Of a DNA stretch of 63,834 nt, positions 48,190-55,163 are shown piece by piece; position 1 is the stretch's first letter; the number at the start of each line of letters is the position of its first letter. Source of the stretch: Bacillota bacterium. Lineage in GTDB: Bacteria; Bacillota_I; Bacilli_A; RF39; UBA660. The stretch is taken from NCBI GenBank assembly GCA_015059405.1, contig SVAL01000013.1, positions 1 through 63,834 of the forward strand. Reading direction: 5' to 3'. The notes below the pieces were generated by a model. It saw nothing but the letters and a program-made list of their open reading frames with translations, did not search any database and was not told where the DNA came from. A program made the position numbers and the translations under genes.

Positions 48190-48275
48190 ATTTGTTTATT
48201 TTTTGTATATTCTTTTAATAGTGTTTTTAATGAAATATTATTTGAATATCTTTTTATTATTTTTATTTCTTTCAT
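48186..48275 (-). CDS. 29-residue ORF coupled to the recombinase
   Basis: The peptide MKEIKIIKRYSNNISLKTL (29 residues in all) is basic and has a strong GGAGG site. Its TGA overlaps the recombinase ATG by 4 bases. It may be a leader that sets recombinase translation, or a small accessory protein such as a directionality factor. The sequence is too short to choose. Confidence 0.5.
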   Translation of the reverse strand: MKEIKIIKRYSNNISLKTLLKEYTKNKQI

Positions 48276-48308
48276 ATAAACCTCCACTCTATTTTATTCT
48301 ACTAAATA

Positions 48309-48331
48309 AAAAAAAGACTATTTCTAGTCTT
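48309..48331 (-). terminator. Terminator of the element's adhesin-sortase operon
   Basis: AAGACTA and TAGTCTT pair around a 4-base loop, followed by a long T run on the minus strand. It separates the cargo operon from the recombinase. Confidence 0.85.
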
Positions 48332-49124
48332 CTTTACTTTTTAATATTTTTAATAACATAAGATATTCTTCTTTTGAAAATGTATATTCTTCTTTAGTGT
48401 ACATTTCTTCTGGTTTATCTTTATATATTATTTTTTCTACAGGTACTTCTTTGATAACTTCTTTAATTACTGGTACCTCTTTAATAATTTCTTTTTCTAC
48501 GTATTCAATCTTTATGTTATCATCACTTGTAGAGATAAATCTACTTTTAATTCTAATACCTTTAGTTTCAAAGAAATTTAATAGTTTATTTATTAATATT
48601 AAAACCATCCATACTACAAATAAAATATTACTAAGTTCTACTAATACTAAAGTATTTTGATTAGAATATAAAGATATTTGATCATAAACATTTAATTGCT
48701 CTGTTGTTATAGTGTATATTATCAATAACATAAAATACATAATAATACTATAAAAAGCAATATTTATTACTCGTAATAATTTATCTTTATTAGAAAATAA
48801 ACTTTTCAACATAACTATGTTTATGATTATTATCATAAAAGCATAAACTGCAATATTTGGAAAATAGAATATTACAAATACGTTATTTATTAAATAATCA
48901 AGAATAGAAAGGAAAGAAGAATGATATTTAATAATAACAGCAATAAATACTAATAAATAAATTCCAAATATGTATCTTTTAATTTTTTTTCTTTTGTAGT
49001 TTTTACTATCTAATAAAATTATAAATATTAATATAGTAAATATAAATAGAAAGATAAAAAATGGTGATCCTAATATTAAATCAAACAATACTTTTAACTT
49101 TTCAAATAATGTCAATTGTAACAT
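48324..49124 (-). CDS. Membrane protein carried by the element
   Basis: A 266-residue protein with about six membrane segments, at roughly 20-38, 49-70, 86-130, 140-160 and 178-198. A cytoplasmic tail holds repeated IKEVPV units (KEIIKEVPVIKEV, IKEVPVEKII), then YTFSKEEYLMLLKILK. I do not recognise it. The start at 49124 is chosen because a GGGGGGTGAG site lies just upstream. It follows the sortase by 13 bases and may help anchor or present the adhesin. Confidence 0.6.
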   Translation of the reverse strand: MLQLTLFEKLKVLFDLILGSPFFIFLFIFTILIFIILLDSKNYKRKKIKRYIFGIYLLVFIAVIIKYHSSFLSILDYLINNVFVIFYFPNIAVYAFMIIIINIVMLKSLFSNKDKLLRVINIAFYSIIMYFMLLIIYTITTEQLNVYDQISLYSNQNTLVLVELSNILFVVWMVLILINKLLNFFETKGIRIKSRFISTSDDNIKIEYVEKEIIKEVPVIKEVIKEVPVEKIIYKDKPEEMYTKEEYTFSKEEYLMLLKILKSKED

Positions 49125-49137
49125 TAACTCACCCCCC

Positions 49138-49851
49138 TTAATAACTCTTTTTACTTTGTAATTCTGCGATATATACTGTTTGTGTTTTTTTATCATTTTT
49201 AGTACATGTCACAAGAGTTAATGTTGTTTTATTGTAATCTCTATATATTGCAATTGTGCCATTTTTTGGTTGTTTATATATTTTTACGATTTTATAAGTA
49301 TATTTAATATTTTTATAATATACATTTACCTCATCATTATTATTTAATTTATATAAATTTTTAAAATATGATTGCACTCCAGTTCCTGAATGTCCTGCTA
49401 TGATAAAGTTTCCTTTTTCAACATTTGGATATTTTGAACCTGATATTATTGTAATATTTTTACTTACATCATTATCTTTTGAGTTAATATCAACGAATCC
49501 TCTTTTAAAGTTTATCTTTGGTATTTCTAAATAACCTATATAATAATTTTTTGGTTTATTATTTTTATTATTTTCTTTATTGGTAGTATTTGTTGGTTTG
49601 TTTTGATTGTTGGTGTTATTTGTTGTTTCTTCATTAGTTAAATCTTCTTGTATGTCATCATTAGTTGTTACCCCTTCTTCATCTTCTGTTGTTTCTATAT
49701 ATTCTGGCATTTCACTAGAAGATAAATATAATTTATTATTCATATAATTAAATGCATAATCTCTCTTTGATAAGAAATACTCATATGAAAGTAGTGAAAT
49801 TCCTAAAATTATTATTATTAATCCTAAACAGATTATTTTTCTTTTTCTCAA
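49138..49851 (-). CDS. Sortase carried by the element
   Basis: A 237-residue sortase that cleaves a sorting motif and joins the adhesin to the wall or to another pilin. It has an N-terminal membrane anchor (about 6-25), a low-complexity Asn/Thr/Glu linker (60-100) and the catalytic domain with His in AGHSGTG and Cys in TLVTCTKND. The usual conserved Arg after the Cys is not obvious (KKTQTVYIAEL). The class is probably D-like or E-like. It lies 1 base after the adhesin stop, so this is its dedicated partner. Confidence 0.85.
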   Translation of the reverse strand: MRKRKIICLGLIIIILGISLLSYEYFLSKRDYAFNYMNNKLYLSSSEMPEYIETTEDEEGVTTNDDIQEDLTNEETTNNTNNQNKPTNTTNKENNKNNKPKNYYIGYLEIPKINFKRGFVDINSKDNDVSKNITIISGSKYPNVEKGNFIIAGHSGTGVQSYFKNLYKLNNNDEVNVYYKNIKYTYKIVKIYKQPKNGTIAIYRDYNKTTLTLVTCTKNDKKTQTVYIAELQSKKSY

Positions 49852-49852
49852 A

Positions 49853-51667
49853 TTAATTTTCTTCTTTTCTTAATGTTATAAATACTATACTTCCACCTAT
49901 AACTGTTGCAATTGCACCTAAAACAATTAGCATTTTAGATATAGATGTTGCAGTGTTAGGAACTTCTACTTTTGGAGTATTATAGAAGGTAATTATTACA
50001 GTACCACCATCTTCTGTAACAGTAATTTCTAGTACTTCTTCTGATAAAACAAATCCTTCTGGAGCTTTTGTTTCTGATAAATAATATGTACCTGGTTTGA
50101 TATTTTCGATTACATATTCTTCATTTGTTGTTGTCCATGTTGCTACTTCATCACCATTTGCATCTTTTAACACTAAAGTTGCTCCGCTTAAAGTTTCTCC
50201 TGTTTCACCATTAACTTTAGTTATTTTTAATATTGATTCTGTTTCAATTATTTCTTTTTTATTATAGAAAGTTATTGTTACTGGTTTTCCAGCTTCTAAC
50301 TTAACAGTACATTTATCATCTGATTTAATGTATCCTGCTGGGGCATTTAATTCTTCTATTATATATTCCCCTTCTGGTAAACCGGCAATTTTGTGAGCTT
50401 CTTTTGTAGAAATCCAAGTTTCTATTTCTTCACCTTTTGAATTTTTTATTACAAAAGTTGCTCCTGATAATACTTCATTAGTATCTTTATCTTTCTTTAT
50501 AATAGAAACTTCTGTAGGTTTCTTTGTGTTTTCAAATGTTACTTTTACTAATTTTCCTGCTTGAACTACCACTTTTTGTTTTACATTACTTAGTTCATAT
50601 CCATTTGGTGCTTCTACTTCAACTACAGTATAGTTACCTGCTGGTAAATGACTGATAGAATGAGCAATTGTTAAAGTTGTCCATGTTGCAACTACTTTTC
50701 CTTCTGAATTTATTAATTGTAATTTAGCACCTTGTAGAGGTTTTTGTGTTTCAGAATCTATTTTAATAATTTCAACTTTTGTAGTTTTTAAAGTTAACTT
50801 TTTACTTGCATTTACTGTTTCAGTTTCTGGATATAAAACACTAATAACTACTGGTTGATAATTCTTGTTAGTTGGTTCATATAAATATGCTTTATCTGTT
50901 TTTCCTGTTGCTGTTGCTTTTATTGTCATACTAGTTTCTAACCCTGTTGCATTAGATACTGGTATTCTTACTCTTACTTTTGTTCCAGATTGTACACTTG
51001 TTTTTATATTACCATTTGTATCAACTATTACAGCATTTGCTGGAGCTGACTCTAAACTTAATGTTACATTTCCAGTTATTGATGTTGCTTTAACTTGTAT
51101 TTCACTTGAATAGTAATATTTACCATCACTTGATAAAGTGAATTCTGTTGAATTTGTATTTAGGCTAACACTTGGTTTTGTATAACCATTATTTTTTGCT
51201 TTTTTGGCAGCATCTTTTAATGAGATAACATGCTTTCTTAATCCATATGGATCAGCTCCTGTTGATTTAAATCCATTACCTAGATTAGTACCACCAGCTG
51301 TATCGTCTAAATACCACCATAATGCAGTTTGTGTAATATAGTAATCATATTTACTATTTCCTGTAATGGATTTGTTTGGGTAACCATTAGTCATGATATA
51401 GGCAACCCCTGCATCTTTAGCTTCTACTAATTTCATTTCCAGTTTATTTGGTGTTTTTAGATGTATATTTGTACAATATGCGTACTTACCATCATTTGTT
51501 ACTTTTGTAGAAAAATGTGTTCCACCAATATAACTAGGTAATTGTTCACCTGTTCCCATTGTAATTGTTTTTGGTGCTGTTGTTGCAGCATTTACTTTTA
51601 CAATAGATGTAATCCCAATTACTAAGATTAATGTTAAAGTTAATAAACGAATTATCTTTTTCATCAT
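49853..51667 (-). CDS. Thioester-domain surface adhesin with Cna_B/SpaA repeats
   Basis: A 604-residue surface protein. A signal peptide (1-27) leads to a thioester domain: Cys65 in YCTNIH and Gln113 in ITQTALWW, the pair that forms the internal thioester used to bind host amines. After a beta-sandwich stretch (about 165-290) come three SpaA-like prealbumin repeats (about 295-375, 383-462 and 477-560), each starting with a Lys-Ile-Ile or Lys-Lys-Asp strand and ending with a YYLSETKAP-type Glu. The C-terminus has VPNTATS as sorting motif, a membrane segment and TLRKEEN. Promoter and ribosome site are good. Confidence 0.9.
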   Translation of the reverse strand: MMKKIIRLLTLTLILVIGITSIVKVNAATTAPKTITMGTGEQLPSYIGGTHFSTKVTNDGKYAYCTNIHLKTPNKLEMKLVEAKDAGVAYIMTNGYPNKSITGNSKYDYYITQTALWWYLDDTAGGTNLGNGFKSTGADPYGLRKHVISLKDAAKKAKNNGYTKPSVSLNTNSTEFTLSSDGKYYYSSEIQVKATSITGNVTLSLESAPANAVIVDTNGNIKTSVQSGTKVRVRIPVSNATGLETSMTIKATATGKTDKAYLYEPTNKNYQPVVISVLYPETETVNASKKLTLKTTKVEIIKIDSETQKPLQGAKLQLINSEGKVVATWTTLTIAHSISHLPAGNYTVVEVEAPNGYELSNVKQKVVVQAGKLVKVTFENTKKPTEVSIIKKDKDTNEVLSGATFVIKNSKGEEIETWISTKEAHKIAGLPEGEYIIEELNAPAGYIKSDDKCTVKLEAGKPVTITFYNKKEIIETESILKITKVNGETGETLSGATLVLKDANGDEVATWTTTNEEYVIENIKPGTYYLSETKAPEGFVLSEEVLEITVTEDGGTVIITFYNTPKVEVPNTATSISKMLIVLGAIATVIGGSIVFITLRKEEN

Positions 51668-51698
51668 ATATTCCCCCTATTTGATTTGTCTGCTTGCT

Positions 51699-51727
51699 AT
51701 TATACCATAAATTGCACTTTAGGTCAA
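51699..51727 (-). promoter_or_regulatory. Strong promoter of the adhesin-sortase operon
   Basis: TTGACC (51722-51727) and TATAAT (51699-51704) have 17-base spacing. The RNA start would fall close to 51692. Confidence 0.8.
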
Positions 51728-51750
51728 ACAAAATTTCGAAGTAATACTAC

Positions 51751-52428
51751 TTAAACAATCTCCCAACCAACTTTTTTTATACCATTATTTAAAGTCAATT
51801 TTGATATTATACTTTCAATAGTATCATCTATTCTTTTACCATTAAATCTATATGTTGCTTCAATCTTTACTTTTTTATTACCCAAATCATCGGTATCTAG
51901 TTCTGTTAATGCTAATTTTGTATCCTTTGTTTCTTTTAATATTAAAGACCTGATTTCTAATTCTTTAGCTTCTCTACAAATAACTGTTATTTTATAAAAA
52001 CTCTCTTCTTCATTAAACTCTTCTAAAGGACTTATTTTTTGTGATAATGGTCTAAATAATATATTAGCCATTATTAATACAAATGTTGATATAAAAGCAT
52101 AACTAAACATCCCTGAACTAGTTAATACACCAATTGCAGCTGTACACCATAACGTTGCTGCTGTATTTAATCCTTTTACTGTTCCATTTTCTTTAAATAT
52201 TACACCACTACATAAAAACCCAACTCCAGAAACAATGTAACTGGATACTCTTTGTATATCATCTGATCCCATTATCATTGGAAAAAGCAAAAACATACAT
52301 GCTCCTAAACAAATCAACATATTAGTTCTTATCCCAGCAGGGTGCCCGGTTATTTGTCTTTCAAATCCTATAAACATCCCTAAAAGTAACGCTACTATAA
52401 TTCTTGATGCAAAGTCGATTAATTCCAT
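51751..52428 (-). CDS. MgtC/SapB-family membrane protein carried by the element
   Basis: A 226-residue protein with four to five membrane segments in the MgtC pattern: RIIVALLLGMFIGFERQITGHPAGIRTNMLICLGACMF, then VSGVGFLCSGVIFKENGTVKGLNTAATLWCTAAIGVL. A C-terminal ACT-like cytoplasmic domain (about 135-226) follows. MgtC proteins help survival in low magnesium or within host cells in pathogens. The start at 52428 is set by GGAGGTG. A strong promoter lies upstream inside the right end of the element. Confidence 0.88.
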   Translation of the reverse strand: MELIDFASRIIVALLLGMFIGFERQITGHPAGIRTNMLICLGACMFLLFPMIMGSDDIQRVSSYIVSGVGFLCSGVIFKENGTVKGLNTAATLWCTAAIGVLTSSGMFSYAFISTFVLIMANILFRPLSQKISPLEEFNEEESFYKITVICREAKELEIRSLILKETKDTKLALTELDTDDLGNKKVKIEATYRFNGKRIDDTIESIISKLTLNNGIKKVGWEIV

Positions 52429-52456
52429 AATTTCACCTCCTAAAATCGGTTTCCCC

Positions 52457-52485
52457 ATAATACTATAAAATGCTTTTATTGTCAA
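52457..52485 (-). promoter_or_regulatory. Promoter of mgtC at the right end of the element
   Basis: TTGACA (52480-52485) and TATTAT (52457-52462) have 17-base spacing. It drives transcription into the element, so cargo expression does not depend on the host gene. Confidence 0.8.
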
Positions 52486-52509
52486 ATTATTATCACTTTT
52501 TACACAAGC

Positions 52510-52514
52510 AGGTG
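52510..52514 (+). other. attR core
   Basis: AGGTG at the element/chromosome junction. The element arm (TACACAAGC) lies left and the second half of the binding-protein gene (GTATGCCAGAG) lies right. Confidence 0.75.
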
Positions 52515-53065
52515 GTATGCCAGAGATGACACTTGAATGGATATTAAAAGAAAATGGAATTGATCCAAATAATGATTTAACTATTGATACTAGTATTAGT
52601 TTTGCAGCAATGAGTGGTTCTTTTATTTCAGGTATTGGAGATTATGTATCTTTATTTGAACCTAATGCTTTAGAAGTAGAAAGTGAAGGATATGGCTATG
52701 TAGTTGCATCTTTAGGAGAACTTGGGGGAGTAGTCCCTTATACATCTTATAATGCGAAAATTAGTTATATTGAAAGAAATCCGGATATTATAAAAGCATT
52801 TACACGTGCTATTCAAAAAGGATTAGACTTTGTAAATAATAATGATAGTCAAACAATAGCTGAATCTATTCTTAGTTTTTTTCCCGATACTTCTCTAAAT
52901 GATTTAGTTAAAGTTATAGAAAGATATAAAAAACAAGACACTTGGCCAAAAACTACATCCTTTACTGAAGAATCATTTAATCATTTACAAGATATTATGA
53001 TGAATGCTGGTCATCTAGATAAAAAAGTAAAATATAATGATTTAATATATGAATTAGGTGAATAA
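52514..53065 (+). pseudogene. Substrate-binding protein, 3' half
   Basis: The last 183 codons of the binding protein, in the reading frame of the 5' half once the element is removed. It begins GMPEMTLEWILKENGIDP, the segment that follows the KGKYIIGGR strand in this family, and ends at a TAA overlapping the ATPase start. The ATG at 52517 has AGGTGG just upstream, so a second-lobe fragment of 182 residues could still be made. Together the halves give 330 residues, normal for SsuA/ThiY-type proteins. Confidence 0.88.
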
Positions 53066-53804
53066 TATATTAAATATTAAAAATTTAAAGAAAACGTATC
53101 ATGATAAAAATGGGGAAACCATTGCTATAGATGATATTTCTTTAAAAATAATGGATAAATCATTTATATCTATTGTTGGTCCTTCAGGTTGTGGAAAATC
53201 TACTCTTTTATCAATTTTAGCAGGATTAGAAAATAAATCTAGTGGGATAATTAATGCTAATGAAGATATTAAAATCGGATATATGCTTCAAAGTGATTCT
53301 TTATTTCCGTGGAGAACTGTTTTAGATAACTGTTTATTAGGTTTAGAAATTAATAATATGTTAAATACCGATAGTAAAAGAAGAGTTATTTCTTTATTAA
53401 AAGCTTATGGACTATATGACTTTAAAGATAAATTTCCAAAGAATTTATCTGGAGGTATGCGTCAGAGGGTTGCATTAATTAGAACCCTAGCTATAAATCC
53501 AGATATTTTACTACTAGATGAACCTTTTTCTGCATTAGATTACTCGACTAGATTATCTTTGTCTAATGATGTTTATAAGATAATAAAAGAAGAAAATAAA
53601 ACAGCGATAATGGTAACACATGATTTAGCAGAAGCAATAAGTTTATCTGATGAAATAATAGTACTTACCAAAAGACCAGCCAAAATTAAGACTATTCATA
53701 GAATAGATTTTGATAAAGATTCTTTGCCTACCGAAAGAAGAAGAACTAATAAATTTAATGAATATTATGATGTTATATGGAAAGAGATTGAAAATCATGT
53801 ATAG
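53058..53804 (+). CDS. ABC importer ATPase (NitT/TauT type)
   Basis: A 248-residue nucleotide-binding subunit of an importer related to those for nitrate, sulfonate and thiamine precursors. Walker A GPSGCGKS is at 41-48, Q-loop MLQSDSLFPWR near 81-91, signature LSGGMRQRVALIRTL near 134-148, Walker B ILLLDEP and H-loop VTHDLAEA. It starts with GTG inside the end of the binding-protein gene (8-base overlap). Without an intact binding protein the importer should be idle until the element leaves. Confidence 0.93.
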   Translation: MNNILNIKNLKKTYHDKNGETIAIDDISLKIMDKSFISIVGPSGCGKSTLLSILAGLENKSSGIINANEDIKIGYMLQSDSLFPWRTVLDNCLLGLEINNMLNTDSKRRVISLLKAYGLYDFKDKFPKNLSGGMRQRVALIRTLAINPDILLLDEPFSALDYSTRLSLSNDVYKIIKEENKTAIMVTHDLAEAISLSDEIIVLTKRPAKIKTIHRIDFDKDSLPTERRRTNKFNEYYDVIWKEIENHV

Positions 53805-54591
53805 TATGGAGCATCGCTTATTTCTTAAAAATATTAGAAAAAGAAAATTGTTTGTTGTATTTTTTCAAATATTTATATTAATGTTTTTTCTATTTATCTG
53901 GGAATTATTATCTTTTTATAAAATACTAAATCCATTTTTATATTCTTCACCTTCTAGTGTTTTTAAAACTATTTTTAATTTATTTATTAGTAACAATCTT
54001 TTTGCTCATATTGGTGTAACACTTTATGAAACTTTACTTAGTTTTTTTATCTCTTCTATTATAGGATTTCTAATTGCTTCAATCTTATGGTGGAATAAAT
54101 TTATATATGATGTTTTAGATCCTTACTTAACTATTCTTAATTCATTACCTAAAGTTGCTTTAGGTCCACTAATAATTATTTGGGTTGGAGCTAGCACTAA
54201 TTCTATTATTATAATGGCTTTATTAATTTCTACTTTTGTTAGTATTATAAATATATATAATGGTTTTGTGTCTGTTGATAATAATTTCATTTTACTTATG
54301 AAAAGTATGAAAGCAAAAAAAATACAAGTTTTTACTAAGGTTATTTTACCTAGTAATGTTAAATCATTAATTAGTGCTTTTAAAATTAATATTAGTATGT
54401 CTTTAATTGGTGTTATTATGGGAGAACTTTTAGTATCAAAAAGTGGTCTAGGGTATTTAATTATGTATGGCTCACAAGTATTTAATATCAACTTAACAAT
54501 TACAGCTACTTTTATCTTAGGAATTATTTCTTATTTAATGTATTTTATAATTAATAAAATTGATAATTATTTAGAAAAAAAACAGAGTTAG
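53797..54591 (+). CDS. ABC importer permease (NitT/TauT type)
   Basis: A 264-residue membrane subunit with about six hydrophobic segments. The coupling-helix (EAA) region reads MKSMKAKKIQVFTKVILPSNVKSLISAFK, and GLGYLIMYGS closes the domain as in SsuC/ThiX permeases. The ATG at 53797 overlaps the ATPase stop (ATGTATAG). It completes the binding protein, ATPase and permease set. Confidence 0.88.
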   Translation: MYSMEHRLFLKNIRKRKLFVVFFQIFILMFFLFIWELLSFYKILNPFLYSSPSSVFKTIFNLFISNNLFAHIGVTLYETLLSFFISSIIGFLIASILWWNKFIYDVLDPYLTILNSLPKVALGPLIIIWVGASTNSIIIMALLISTFVSIINIYNGFVSVDNNFILLMKSMKAKKIQVFTKVILPSNVKSLISAFKINISMSLIGVIMGELLVSKSGLGYLIMYGSQVFNINLTITATFILGIISYLMYFIINKIDNYLEKKQS

Positions 54592-54607
54592 TTATTTAAT
54601 TCTGTTT
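54580..54607. terminator. Terminator between the importer operon and the sortase operon
   Basis: AAACAGA and TCTGTTT pair across the two converging stop codons, with A and T runs on the outside. Confidence 0.6.
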
Positions 54608-55163
54608 CTTTTATTTGATTGGAAACTACTACTAAATATTTAGATTTATCTTCTTGACTACATGTTATTAATATCAAATTATTCTTATTTTTAGTAACAA
54701 TTGATGATGTTTCTATTTTAGTTATTTTTTTTATTTCAACAACTTTATATACATATTTGATATTTTTATAATATATATTAATTTTGTTATTTATTTTTAA
54801 TTCTGTTAACTTATTAAAATATGAATGTTTCCCATAACCCGAATGGGCTGCTATATAGATATTTCCAAATTCATTTGGATAATTAGATTCTTTTAAGATA
54901 GTTACATTTTCATCAATATTATTATGTTTATCATCTTTACTTAAAATTATTTTTTTTAAATTAATTTTAGGTATTTCTATTATCATTTCATAATTCTTTT
55001 TATCATCTATTTTAACAAGATTACTCTTTTTAACATCTAATATATTATTAATAATTGTTTTTTCTTCATAATCTTTTTTTATTTCAAACAATGATTGCTT
55101 AATACCAATATATAATTCTATTACTAAGATTATTGTAATTATCCTAATTACATTTTTTATCAT
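54588..55163 (-). CDS. Second sortase (chromosomal)
   Basis: A 191-residue sortase with an N-terminal membrane anchor, His in AAHSGYG and Cys in NLILITCSQ. After the Cys, where sortases have a conserved Arg, the sequence is SKYLVVVSN, so a Lys may stand in. It shares the order of motifs with the element's sortase but is shorter, without the Asn/Thr linker. It overlaps the end of the adhesin gene by 20 bases. Confidence 0.82.
   Translation of the reverse strand: MIKNVIRIITIILVIELYIGIKQSLFEIKKDYEEKTIINNILDVKKSNLVKIDDKKNYEMIIEIPKINLKKIILSKDDKHNNIDENVTILKESNYPNEFGNIYIAAHSGYGKHSYFNKLTELKINNKINIYYKNIKYVYKVVEIKKITKIETSSIVTKNKNNLILITCSQEDKSKYLVVVSNQIKETELNN

Larger units (their letters stand above)
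46981..52514. mobile_element. 5.5-kb integrative element of a large serine recombinase
   Basis: Both ends carry AGGTG (46981-46985 and 52510-52514). Deleting one copy and everything between rejoins GGT GGA CGC GAA GGT to GGT ATG CCA, restoring the binding-protein frame. The recombinase stop codon lies 5 bases inside the left end. The internal ends form inverted arms, TGCTTGT on the left and ACAAGCA on the right. Cargo: a 29-residue ORF, membrane protein, sortase, thioester adhesin and MgtC. No replication or transfer genes are visible, so it moves by excision and would need help to move between cells. Confidence 0.85.

Noticed and set aside
48397-48530. CRISPR-like or tandem DNA repeat
   Set aside because: The repeats are imperfect codons for IKEVPV units inside one protein; there are no spacers.
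46981-52514. Insertion by a transposase-type insertion sequence
   Set aside because: There is no DDE transposase and no terminal inverted repeats of IS length. The 5-bp shared core and serine recombinase at the junction fit site-specific integration better.
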